A stretch of 64,000 nucleotides of DNA, from positions 301,435,786-301,499,785 of the forward strand of contig OZ024740.1 of NCBI GenBank assembly GCA_964016885.1. Reading direction: 5' to 3'. The notes under the pieces are model-generated. The model was not told the origin of the DNA. It saw nothing but the letters and a program-made list of their open reading frames with translations, and searched no databases. This document shows, in pieces, positions 52,522 through 64,000 of this stretch; positions within the stretch are counted from its first letter, which is position 1, and each line of letters begins with the position of its first letter. Origin of the DNA: Eledone cirrhosa. Taxonomy: Eukaryota; Mollusca; Cephalopoda; Octopoda; Eledonidae. Made by a program: the position numbers and the translations under genes.

Positions 52522-52639
52522 ATATGGAACTCCTTTAACCATCTTTTGATCTTATATTATGCATACTCCAGTCCCACAAACTGTAGAGTGCTTCTTATCC
52601 GATATCTGCATTGCTTTATTGTACTACAATAGAACTCAC

Positions 52640-52965
<326 letters not shown>

Positions 52966-52970
52966 ATATG

Positions 52971-53168
52971 TACGTATGGGTTTTCCGAACATTTATTATA
53001 ATGCTCGGTTTGTTTGTAAACAAACAGCCCGAATTAAGCCGTACAATTTTTACCAACCTTCGTTGCCCTTTTGTTCAACACTGACAAAGGAACGATGTAC
53101 TAGTTTCAAGCAAACTAGTTTACAAACAAACCGAGCATTATAATAAATGTTCGGTAAACCCATACGTA
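52971..53168. repeat. 198-bp inverted-terminal-repeat element
   Basis: Ends 52971-53021 and 53118-53168 are reverse complements over 51 bp (TACGTATGGGTTTTCCGAAC onward, one or two differences); symmetry extends into flanking GTACATATATA. The interior of about 95 bp is unique. It resembles a MITE with TA-rich target. No ribozyme motif found inside. Confidence 0.82.
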
Positions 53169-53256
53169 CATATATATATGTACCTCTATATACATATATG
53201 TATGTACGTATAGATACTTATATGTATATATATATATATATGCATGTATACATATA

Positions 53257-53450
53257 TATTTATAGAATTTTTGCCTATTCCTCTTTAATTATGTGGGCAT
53301 ATTCACCGCTTTTCCGCCCAACACTAATATTACAATTATTCTCAACCTTTTATTTTCCCCTTGAATGCACATCTATTATGAATCAACGTAATCGCTGTGT
53401 CCTTGAAATACATTGGTTTTTATAAGGGATGTGTTTATCTTGATGGACAT
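53257..53450 (+). repeat. 194-bp direct repeat, copy 1
   Basis: By eye identical to 54358-54551 (TTTATAGAATTTTTGCCTAT through TTATCTTGATGGACAT). Right side passes into (TA)n. Confidence 0.92.
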
Positions 53451-53493
53451 ATATATATATATATACATACATACACACACACAAACACACACG

Positions 53494-53546
<53 letters not shown>

Positions 53547-53849
53547 GTACATATATATAAGTGTGCATGTATGTATATATATACATAATACTGTACGTCT
53601 GTATACATATATGTATGTACGTATACATACTTATATTTAAGAAATAGCCGTACTGGTATAATTCCTAAAGGTTTATTATACTATGAACATTTCAATGAAC
53701 ATTTCAATGAACCGGTTCAGTATGAATCCGGTGACATCAGCAGGTATTCGAAATTTAACATAGGAATATAATACATGGGGCTGAAAAAGCAGAGAGACAA
53801 GAACGCGCCCACACATTTAGCAGTTTCTAGTCCCGTCGGCCGTCTTCAA

Positions 53850-53914
<65 letters not shown>

Positions 53915-53931
53915 TAGATATATATATATAT

Positions 53932-54006
<75 letters not shown>

Positions 54007-54115
54007 TATGTATATATATATATGTGTGTGTGTATGAGAGAGTATATACACACACACACATACACACACACACTGTATTTTTCACAAAAGTTATATATAT
54101 ATATATATATAAATT
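53451..54115. repeat. Microsatellite-rich block with a hammerhead relic
   Basis: (TA)n, (CA)n and TATG tracts at 53447-53630, (TA)n at 53856-54020, (TG)n/(CA)n at 54023-54075 and (TA)n at 54093-54111. The unique part 53637-53855 contains a minus-strand hammerhead relic at about 53747-53672: CUGAUGU for CUGAUGA, CCGG/CCGG stem II, GAAA, stem III AUG/CAU and stem I AUAC/GUAU. Confidence 0.75.
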
Positions 54116-54357
54116 TTGTGAAATATACACTGAGGCGTTCACAGCAACCACATTAAGGGCATAAACATGTTCTAATGTGAATATAAACTCCAATGGTATT
54201 TGCTAATTTGTATGATGGTGTGACACATCTGTTTTGTATATATGTAGGAAACGAGGGTAAAACCTGGGGTATTCACCAGGCGTAACCCCTAACACACAGA
54301 GAGAGCGTACAACGAGACTCCGTAAATAAAGTTCCCGAGACAGTTCACTTCAGTGCT

Positions 54358-54551
54358 TATTTATAGAATTTTTGCCTATTCCTCTTTAATTATGTGGGCA
54401 TATTCACCGCTTTTCCGCCCAACACTAATATTACAATTATTCTCAACCTTTTATTTTCCCCTTGAATGCACATCTATTATGAATCAACGTAATCGCTGTG
54501 TCCTTGAAATACATTGGTTTTTATAAGGGATGTGTTTATCTTGATGGACAT
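54358..54551 (+). repeat. 194-bp direct repeat, copy 2
   Basis: Second copy, 1101 bp downstream of the first. The left border follows CAGTTCACTTCAGTGCTTA; the right passes into unique AT-rich sequence (TTATTTACGGATTAAATTTG). Confidence 0.92.
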
Positions 54552-55739
54552 TTATTTACGGATTAAATTTGCACATTAAATGTTAGTAAGATTGATGAAT
54601 GTCTGCTTATTTTAAAACAAAGTCGCATTTGTCTACATCGACTTTATTTAGGCATATGTTTGTTTCTTGACTTTGAAAACCTTCAATAGGTACCTGAGGA
54701 AAAATGAACAGAATTTTGGATATCATCTTCTCTTTTATCCATATCCGCTGTTCGTGTAAATTATTTTAAGTTAAGAAACAGAAAATTTATAATCTGATAA
54801 GAAATATTTACTCTGAACCATTTAGTGTACAATGGCATTTTATTGCCATTCTGATGTGTTATCAGATTAACTTTCATTATAAAATGTATTCAGGAAATGA
54901 TACTTAGTATTTTTTTTTTCATTTCATTACAGCGTTTAGTTTCAGAGTCACATATATAGTATATAAATATATTTTTTGATAGCAAATGTTGTAGAAATAT
55001 ATGATATAAAATGATAGAAACTGATATTATCTGAATGAAATTATTGATAATGCATAATATGAAAGACAGTAACATATTACAATTAATATAAGCATTCGCT
55101 GCTGGGTTTAATCTGCGGAATTAGCACTAAAACAATAAAAGAAGAAACCCACATTTACTGCTATATCGGGGAAATAAATCAATTTTAGTTAACATGAGAC
55201 AACTAGTCATTTTAATGGCTGACCTTCGGGAATTAAAGAGGAGAAGTATAAGTGGAAAAGAGAAAAACTAAGACTGGGTAAGTGACTGGAATGTGACGAT
55301 ATGCGAGATAAGAAATATTTAAAATGCCTAAGACAGTGAAAATAAATATATGACGCATTGAAATAATGCATAAATGAAATAGTGATGTTGGAGAGTTGGG
55401 TACAGTGATATTGAAACTTGGCGATTTACAGTTTAGAATTAAAAAAATTCTTCTCTTAGGCACTTTTTTATGCAAATATATGTATACATTACCATAACTG
55501 ATAAACACAAACACACACATGCACATAATATTTATACAGATATTTTCTATCAATGGCTATTGTTACAAAAATCTCTATATCTCAAACGAACTGCCGTGAT
55601 GTATATTCACTTCTCTCACACTCTTTCTCTCTGACATTCTAATATATAACATAAAAGCCCATACACACATTTATATACATACATACGTATATATTCATAT
55701 ATATATATTGTGTTGTTTGTGTATGTATGCATGTATCTA

Positions 55740-55831
<92 letters not shown>

Positions 55832-58800
55832 ATTATTACATGTGCATATGTATACGTTATGCTTGTATGTCTATGTGATTTTATTATCAGTTATTTTGTT
55901 ATTATTGTATATACATATAAATCTTTGTATCCAGGCCTATACTCTCACCGTAACATAAAACATAAATCTGCAGCAATTGTCAAGCAAATACCCAAAGGTC
56001 TAAAGAATATATATTTCAAAGAGTAACTTTTGTGCCGCTAGTAAATGGAGTAAATGGAAATATAATGAAAATATTCAATTTAACATTGTAAGGAACATTT
56101 AGCAATATATTTCTAACATGCATCAATGCACATATGCTAAAATACAAAACAGTTCAATAACAATGTGTTTACAGGCAAATAAAGAATCTTCTTTTCCAGA
56201 TTTACTTTCCCTTTGGTGTGTAGCACATAGTAAAATATAGGAAACACCATTTTTAATTAATTGAAATGTAAGCAACAATTTATCACTTTTAGCCATTATC
56301 TCTTGATAGAAACATATTATATTCATTTATGATTCATCATTAAAATTATTCACTTTTTTCTTTCCACACACTGTATTTAATTCGTATGTACATTTATTTT
56401 TAGAACCATACATACACATATGTTTCCATGAAACAAAACTTCATCACATCCTTTACATTTATTGAAATGTATACGTCACATATATAAATGTACACTTAAA
56501 TGGTTCTCGCCCAGCATTTTGCCTATGAATCTGCGCCAGCGAATACGATTGGCATAATATATTGCCAGAATTAGCCCTGGCAGTTTCCCAGAAAATAAAC
56601 ATACTCCCTCGAGATCTCCGCATAACTCAAAATATTTACGTTAAATATGTTTGTAGTCTGGGTGTCATTGAATCTAGTCTGAGAAATCAAATGTTATTTT
56701 TCTTTCTTTATTATCTTCCGGCTGTATGAACGTTTGTGTTGAAAACTGTTTATGGCGTTTCAATCTACATTTACGCTCGACGACATTTTCTTTAGATCAA
56801 TATACCAAACAGGGTATGATGGCGGTCTAGATCATGGTCAGTTGTGACCGGATGTTGCCTTCCAGGGCTAAACCGGGATGTTGGCTCTCCGAAAGTTTTG
56901 AGAGTGCATATTAGCAATAACCGAAGTACCTATCCAGATGGTGACACCGAGCCAATTCATCAAATGGGTACTTCAGTAGTTGAACAGATCTATAACCGTT
57001 TGAAAAGTTGTGTCATATTTTCAAAAGCTTCGACGATCCACAACGTTTATTATTGTATTCACTTTTCCCTTCCCACATTAAACATATTGGCTATTAATGA
57101 ACAGAGAAAGTGTGTGCAAGAGAGAGAAACAGTTAAAGAATGAGTATTATATATTTGTATCGAACTTTGTATATTTTGTATGGTATGTCTTGTAGGCAGG
57201 TTTAGAAATAAATCCTGAAATGAAAACATAGTATCCATTTGTTATTGAAAATAGCTACAATTTACTTTATATTGTCTGGAATATATCGACATATGACGTA
57301 TCAATTAAATTGGAAAATAATGATATTATTCATGAGAAATCTGAAAGCCGATTATAGTAAAATATAAATGAGCGTTAGAATTAGATGACAAGATGTATAT
57401 ACATCATATTAGACATAATAAACAAAACGAGAAATATACTCCCATCCCAAGATTGATATTTTAAAATCTCATCTATAGGACTGTGGTTGAGCACATTTTG
57501 ATTCAGGCATTGGTAAAATAATCTGCTTCTCTAGCGTTACATCACTGAACAATCTTTGTGACTTTAGATTTGGAATCGGAAAACTATATCAGACCAAGCA
57601 ATGTGTTGTTCGTACTTGGCAAGATGCCACCAATCTCAGAATTATGTTCTCATTGTGTGTCTTTCCCACAGAGAAACATGTGTAATCATTAACATTATCC
57701 CCTTCAATGACACTCAAAATATATGTTGGTCTAAGAATAGAAACAATATATATTATATATATTGATAGTTCATTGGCTACTATTGCGTTTGATCGTTCTG
57801 GACCTCAGCCTTCTATTTTGTTGAGAACAGGTCTGATGATGCAGCAGCACAAATTGGAGGCTGTCTGATTCAGTGTTCGCCTGGAATTTGATCTTCAGGT
57901 AAATCAGATGCCATCTGTAGTAAGCTGTGCAGCATAGGCTCCATAAAAGTCAGTTTATGGTTCAAATAATGTTGTCCTTTCCAAAATTATTTTGTAAGCA
58001 GTAATTTATCTAAAGAGATACTTCATGACAGATGGGTCTACACATGCATGCATGTGTGTTTGGGTGTGTGTGTTCGAGTGTGAGTATTAGTCATCTATCA
58101 AAATTAACTTGCTATACATATATCCCACCGATATTATTTATCTAATACCTCGGTTTCAATCCTACACATAAATACATTTTGCATTTCTATTTGAAATTAA
58201 ACAAACACAAACCTTATTAACCAAAAATAAAACCTGAGTATCGTTAATATATATCGCTCAGAGTTTCGTGAATATAATTTCATATTAGCAGGTTTCTTCT
58301 TGATAACATTTAACAGTTATTATATACTATTTCCTATCCTGGTTTAGAAAGAAACTGGTAAATTTGCCTATAATAATTTTATATCCGCTCTCTGCCTGAA
58401 AAAACAGAATTACCTCAACCCCGGCCGATATCAGGGATATATATGCCACTTAACCTCCTTTAAATGTGATGTAAAATATATTATGCTCCTTCTAAGACGG
58501 CAGCAGTTGAGTGGTGGATGTCTTGTCATCCAACAACCACGGGTATTTAATTACGCCACATTTCACTAATGCCTTCGTTCGTTTTGTCATTATATAATAT
58601 TTTCCCCTCTCTTCTTATTTATTATTTTAACATTAAATCTAAACGAATATCCATTCCTTATATTTTTATTTGCCTCAAAGATTTCCAGAAGAAAATGAGT
58701 ATGTATTACCACGTTTTAAACCACACGCAAATTCTGACATAACCTATTATCTATATGCAAAAGGTATAAGAAGTGATGAATGTCGATGATTTAGTCATAC

Positions 58801-59635
58801 TTTTACAATCAAAATGTATACATTACTATATGAAGCAGTAAATCATGATCGGATTGTTTGGTAAGTATTGTTAAGTGAATCCTTGATCCAAGAAAATAGC
58901 ACTGTAAACCGTCTTAGGGTTTGATATTGCATGTTAAATCATAAAAGTTTTTAGGGCTTAGGGAATAGAAGAATATATATACTCTGAAACACAACTAATC
59001 TGTTAGCTCATTTTGCTGAAAAGGGGATAAGATGAGGGAAAGCGGAATATAATGGGGGAGGGTGAAATATTTCTGAATTATAATAGTCATTAAGAATAAA
59101 AATATTTGTAACACGCGACTAAAAATAAACGAAAAGCATTAAAAAAAAGAAGGCTTTACTTTAAACGGTTTTGGACGAATATTTTCTTGCGTCCTTGTTT
59201 CAAACACTTGATAAATTCAGGTTCTCAGTAGAAAACATATGTATTCACAAGGTACAAGGAGCAGAAGAAATATATCGATGAATGGTAAATGTAGTGGAAT
59301 AATCAGTGAAACTCCCAATATGCACACTTTCAGACTGCCACTAAGAATAGCTGACTGCTTCGAAGATCTCAACAAACTGAAAGAGGATAATTTAATTTAA
59401 CATGTCATGGCTGTAATAAAGAAGCCTACATAATGCAAAACGTGCGGTAAAAGATTAGAGGAACGAAAAGGAAGGCGTTGTAATATAAATTATTTAGGAG
59501 TCAGATATTATTAGGATTATCATGAATCCTTATTCATGTTATATGGCCATTCTCATTATCAAGTTTCATATATCAATCTTGGCTGCCAACTAAAATCGAT
59601 GATTGTATCAATATATATATGCCTTATCAATATAT
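54552..59635. other. Unassigned AT-rich sequence
   Basis: About 5 kb with no recognised gene, transposon domain or RNA. (TA)n lies at 55744-55830. Short frames such as 55233-55553, 56123-56326 and 56844-57143 have no signature. A CUGAUGA box at 57831 has no GAAA partner. Confidence 0.4.
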
Positions 59636-59639
59636 GTAG

Positions 59640-59658
59640 AATATATATAAATATATAT

Positions 59659-59713
<55 letters not shown>

Positions 59714-59935
59714 GGGGGGGGGGGATGAGCGTATGTCTATGTGCGGTCATGGTGGCTTATGCTTCTCTTTTTGTGTGTATGTATTAAGCTTTAGTAAAGA
59801 TTTAATTGTGCAGGAATGGGTATACGGAGAAATTGCATTGTACATTGAAGCAATGAACAATTTAGAGGATACAAGTTGAACATAAATCGTTACGCAGCGT
59901 AAATTATAAACAATCACACACATATACATGTATGT

Positions 59936-59972
<37 letters not shown>

Positions 59973-60012
59973 AACGTGTGTGCACACACACACACACACA
60001 CATGCACCGTAC

Positions 60013-60095
<83 letters not shown>
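59640..60095. repeat. Microsatellite cluster: (TA)n, (CA)n
   Basis: (TA)n at about 59669-59708 with a following G run (59713-59724), (CA)n at about 59937-60043 and (TA)n at 60043-60095. Unique sequence at 59725-59935. Confidence 0.95.
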
Positions 60096-60098
<3 letters not shown>

Positions 60099-60179
60099 TT
60101 TCGCACATATTCTGTAACGCTGTTAGCTTGCATCTTGTAAGGTAAATATATAAGTATAAGCGAGAATAAAATTAAATTC

Positions 60180-60235
60180 CTAAAACCTGATGAGACAAAT
60201 CTACGTCGACTTATATACGTCATCTTCTGTTTCTA
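60180..60235 (+). ncRNA. Decayed hammerhead-like motif
   Basis: CUGAUGA (60188-60194) followed by stem II GAC/GUC with loop AAAUCUAC, but the GAAA position reads GACU and no stem III is evident. Likely a relic. Confidence 0.35.
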
Positions 60236-60695
60236 TGGGCTATCCAAATGTAGTTACATGCTATAACATTCGCGAAGTGTGTCATGTGAAACTGTTATTA
60301 ATATAACAAGTATGTGATATCATAGAAAGCATATGATAATATAATGATATTTTATTATTATTTCAAAAAGATATATATTAGCAGGACAGCATCGTCTAAA
60401 CTGCACATTACACGTTTAAAGTAGAAATGGTACTGACATTTTCAAGATCAAAACATTTCACCGTTACATATTTTTAAAATATTAATAATGATGACATTCA
60501 GTAACAGTCTTAGTAGATGCTTTGCACAGTAATTTATTTAAAATTAAAGCGCAATTATGACCGTGTAATTAATATTGCAAACGTTATAAACACATAATCT
60601 ATCACACTATTACTCATACACACATAATATATCACACTATCACACTCACACAGCCATACTGATACACAAAGACACATCCCCCCCCACCCACCACC

Positions 60696-60739
<44 letters not shown>

Positions 60740-62665
60740 TCTGAAAGATACTGTAACCAGGGACACGCGTGATTGCCAGAACATTATTTTCTTCTTTTAT
60801 TATAATAGGAAATTAATTGTTTGATTAATTACAGTATTATACGCTATCAATTTAAGGACTGGCTTCCAGAGTTTGAATGGAGATATGTTTAGTAACCCCA
60901 ATAATGACGAATAATCACCATGACAACTAAAACCTGCTCGCTTTAAATTCTCTTTCACATTTTATAATGCAAATTTTAAAAGGAGGTGCTGAAAGGAAAT
61001 ATACTTTAACATTCAGGTCTTTCTTTGTGGTGCTCCGTTTATGCATATGAGATATTCTACATATATTTGTTTGCGCGTTTTTATTAGGAATCCGTGGGAA
61101 ATATTAATGTTCATTGCAGTTTTGTAATATTATGGAATCTAACAAATTGATGCAAATTTCCATCTTCATATTTTGTGGTCTTATTGGAATAAATCAACGG
61201 AAATATATTGACGAATTTCTGATTTTGATAACGGAATATTCTTACTATAAACCAAATTGAATCCTATAGTCTACAGGACATTAAGAAAAACTCTTGGATA
61301 CTTCATCATTTATCATTTAGTATGATCAAATCTAACTGCAAATTAATAAGCGGTTCTCTAAATAGTAACATAACTCAATATAAATGCATTTTACACTCAT
61401 TACAGGATCTTACACCAGGATATCATTTTTGCATCAGTGAAATAATGTACTTTTAAATAAAGAAATTTAAACAGAATAAAATGAGATTTGTAAAGTAATA
61501 CAAAATAAATGAATGGGAATAGTAATTCTCATTTGTTCTTTAATGATCATCCTATTTCATTCTACTAAGTGTATATCTATGCCTATATTACAATATATGG
61601 TATTCTCTTCTAATAGGAGCAATGTGAATGAAACAGGTAAATGGAAGGCATTGTAGGATGAACTAATAGAACAGACACACCTGTGTTTTGCCTTTTCCAA
61701 TGTATAACAATATGTATATATATATAGAGAGAGAGAGAGAAAGAGAAGGGGCGTGTGAGAGTGAATGATGGTAAGAGACAGAGGAAGGTATGTAAGACAC
61801 AATTGAGGAAAAACAACTAAAAATTATTTCAAAACCTATTTCATGTTTCGCAAATAGGTATAAATAAGCTTTTGAACAATAGGCACATGAAATGGTTTAC
61901 TTCAACTTTTTACCTTTCTCTTAATATAGAGATTCAAAAAGAAAAGTTAAATGTTTATCAATGTGAATCAATTAAACACCTTCAATGTTGCAATGTGCAT
62001 TGCTTTTAAGTAGCAAAATATTGCTTTATGGAAACATGTCACCATAAACTGTATTGCTTTATAATGGTGATTCACTATCCCCAAAATTTTCACCGGCAAT
62101 TTAATCGAAACATTCTTCGTGATTCAAATTTAAACCGTGCATAATTTTATTTGAACTGAGAAGCATAATATTATCATATTATCAGCATATTAAGATAGCT
62201 ACATGATGCTGAATGCTTTCAGAAACATTTCCCCGTAATATTTCTCGCAAATACTACGGCTATCATTATACAAAATGCAAAAACACTCTTGCACATGTAA
62301 TATTGAAATAAACCGGAATGCCAATGCTTCAAAGATAGACCCTAAAGTATTATCCGCAACAAATATGCCAGTAGGTGACAATGTGTATACATCAAATTTA
62401 CAGACGATGCACGAACATGCACGGACACACTACCAAATATTCCTTAGGATATTGATATAATGAGCCTCAAAAATATCATCCCAATGCGTGTATATATATA
62501 TATATATATATACATACTACCAAAATTAAATTAAAATGCCATGTCTGAAAATATCAGAAGCATGCGCGATATAACCTGTGGAATTAGCTCAAAGATTCCA
62601 TTAAATGAACAGTCCAATGACATATATATATATATGTATATAATAAACAATTACAGGGGATAATA
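60236..62665. other. Unassigned AT-rich sequence
   Basis: A C-rich and (CA)n(TA)n patch at 60677-60735, (GA)n at 61725-61745 and short (TA)n at 62490-62511. No gene recognised. Confidence 0.4.
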
Positions 62666-62667
62666 TG

Positions 62668-63087
62668 TAAAGAGTTTGTAGCGCTCTCTAGACAGGAGGT
62701 AGCTGGAGTTACTTCCCGTTGAGGTTGCAGAATATTCTTAGGGATTTCCGTCCGAGGGGACTATACAGGTTCGCTCCGCCGAACGTATACTCTCTCGCTT
62801 CCTGACCAGTGAAAAGGTAAACAACTAACTTTCTTTCGTCGTGAAACCAACAGCTCTCCTTTAACCTGCCTGGCCCCTTGGCCAGGCGCGTTCCGCCGAG
62901 GGTGTACTCTCTGGCAACATGAACATGGTATTTTAAAGACCTCTTGGTCTCTTTTGCGCTGACTTCAAAACGGTAAACAACTAACTTTAATTCATCCTTT
63001 AAACTCTCTTCGCATGTCAACTATTCTGCTCTACATAGCTCAACCTTGTTAAATAAACATTGTTCATACAACCCAGTGTCCTGTTAT
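62668..63087 (+). mobile_element. Solo or partial LTR of a retrotransposon
   Basis: A GC-richer block starting near TGTAGCGCTCTCTAGACAGG, with a polyadenylation-like AATAAA at 63051 and followed within a few bases by a tRNA-Trp-type primer-binding site. It has an internal duplication: GTTCCGCCGA, GTGTACTCTCT and GGTAAACAACTAACTTT type sequences occur twice with a period of about 120 bp. No gag or pol follows. LTR borders are uncertain. Confidence 0.6.
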
Positions 63088-63090
63088 AAT

Positions 63091-63105
63091 TGGTGACCCC
63101 GACGT
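63091..63105 (+). other. Primer-binding site, tRNA-Trp type
   Basis: TGGTGACCCCGACGT is complementary to the 3' end of animal tRNA-Trp (…ACGTCGGGGTCACCA). A shorter match (TGGTGACCCCGA) recurs at 63297-63308, with the same upstream GTTATAAT, so two PBS-like junctions lie about 206 bp apart. Confidence 0.68.
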
Positions 63106-64000
63106 AATCGACGAATGACGCGCGGACGAGGCCATTTTCCATCATTCCATGCTTTTCGTATGCAAGGCGGTGCGGCTCGCTCTGAGCACTCTAATTTGTT
63201 CACAGTGAACGTATAAGCATGCAAATGCTTATACGAGTTGTTATGTTCATCAAAATTGACATGTTGAATATAACAATTCAGTCACCATGTTATAATTGGT
63301 GACCCCGATAAAAAAATAATAGGTACTGGTTTTGTGTGAATATGAAAAAAACAAAATTAATTAGTAGTATTTCAAAAAGAAAAAATTCCTCTAACAACAT
63401 TCCACATGGATTTTTCTACAACATTTTTTCTACAACATTCCACATGGATTTTGTCTACAACGAAAAATATAAGTATCTTTTCCTCAGCATCAAACAAACA
63501 AGAACAATTTTTGCTTTTCACCTCACGTGTTTACATCGTTTAAATGTGTTTTAATCACTGGATATATCCTTCGTCCGTCTCACAACGAACACTCAAAAAG
63601 ACTTGGACTCCTGTATTCTTATATTCAGCATGTCAATTTTGATGAACATCACGGCTCGCTTATTCATTCAACTAAGCCTTTTTCGCCACTTTTTCGTCAC
63701 TTTAAAAAAAAAATTGAACTCACGCCATATACAAAGTGAATATAGCCTTTCCTTATTTTTCATCACATCACGTTCACACACAAAAGTTTCAAAATGGCTG
63801 CCAACGACCTGTTCCACTGTCATTTTCGCGCTATTTTCTCGCGCAATAGAAATTTTTTTTTTTTCAACTTGACTTTAACCTTGTTTCGGCACGTGTGGGA
63901 GCACACATCTCGACTCACTGAGATAACACACGCCATAGATAATGTTTCTTGGCAAGGGTTCTCCAGCGTTAAGCTATACTCTCCTATTTGCCGGTTTAAA
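63106..64000. other. Retroelement leader-like and unassigned sequence
   Basis: After the PBS, sequence includes a second PBS-like block (63289-63309) and an inverted repeat: ATGTTCATCAAAATTGACAT at about 63243-63262 and its complement at about 63633-63652. ACAACATTCCACATGGATTT is repeated at about 63396 and 63431. No domain recognised in the frames here. Confidence 0.4.

Larger units (their letters stand above)
52307..52560. repeat. Near-perfect 254-bp palindrome of two PLE ends
   Basis: Arms 52307-52432 and 52434-52560 are reverse complements with about one visible mismatch and a one-base centre (ATGAAG-G-CTTCAT). Each end is the PLE terminus TATAAGATCAAAAGATGG found at 5439, 7882 and 24134. 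Each arm holds a complete hammerhead. Arm identity implies recent origin or gene conversion. Confidence 0.92.

Noticed and set aside
57825..57870. CTGATGA box as a hammerhead (also 19915 and 20535 on the minus strand, 21134, 31829, 33217, 36660, 39465)
   Set aside because: No GAAA with a paired stem II at a usable distance, or no stem I partner.

Overview
This is a gene-poor, repeat-dominated, AT-rich stretch of an animal nuclear genome, most likely a coleoid cephalopod of octopus type. The best evidence is about a dozen copies of one tRNA-derived SINE (head near TTGGCAGTATCGGTAGAGG, B-box-like GAGTTCAAATCC, tail GTAGAAACAATTA), which matches the SINE class known from octopus. Long (TA)n, (TC)n and (TG)n tracts and many Penelope-like elements (PLEs) agree with this. 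I recognise no intact host exon, tRNA, rRNA or CRISPR. Almost every long reading frame made of [18 protein letters not shown] or LSLSLS is a translated microsatellite.

Layout. 1-8 kb: an inverted pair of PLE ends, a minus-strand PLE 3' region (GIY-YIG endonuclease at about 3.6-4.7 kb) and a plus-strand 5'-truncated PLE (5.4-7.9 kb). 8-17 kb: microsatellites, SINEs, a 36-bp minisatellite on both sides of a broken Helitron Rep fragment (about 10.9-11.25 kb), and a LINE endonuclease fragment (13.3-14.1 kb). 17-20.8 kb: large inverted and direct repeats. 20.8-23.9 kb: a nearly full-length RTE-like LINE with endonuclease and reverse transcriptase, disabled at three catalytic residues. 24.1-27.7 kb: a second PLE, a tandem repeat unit and a PLE 3' remnant. 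27.7-35.1 kb: SINEs, dispersed repeats and unassigned sequence. 35.1-40.5 kb: three LINE fragments in alternating orientation, with two SINEs stacked on one LINE tail. 43.9-53.2 kb: short inverted-repeat elements, a fourth PLE, and tandem units of about 741 bp. 54-62.6 kb: mostly unassigned AT-rich DNA. 62.7-63.3 kb: an LTR-like segment followed by a tRNA-Trp-type primer-binding site.

The most interesting system is a dispersed set of type I hammerhead self-cleaving ribozyme motifs. At least thirteen complete motifs can be drawn by eye (CUGANGA, stem II, GAA, short stem III closed by A-U, cleavage nucleotide, matching stem I), plus several decayed ones. They sit in PLE ends, in head-to-head inverted pairs, inside a 210-bp element with terminal inverted repeats, and once per unit in the 741-bp tandem repeats, which makes those repeats resemble retrozymes. 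Stem sequences differ between copies while pairing is kept, so the structure looks selected. Hammerheads in PLEs and retrozymes are established; the variety of architectures here, the very long wobble-rich stem II and the inverted dimers are what deserve a closer look. All structures were folded by eye; none was computed or tested.
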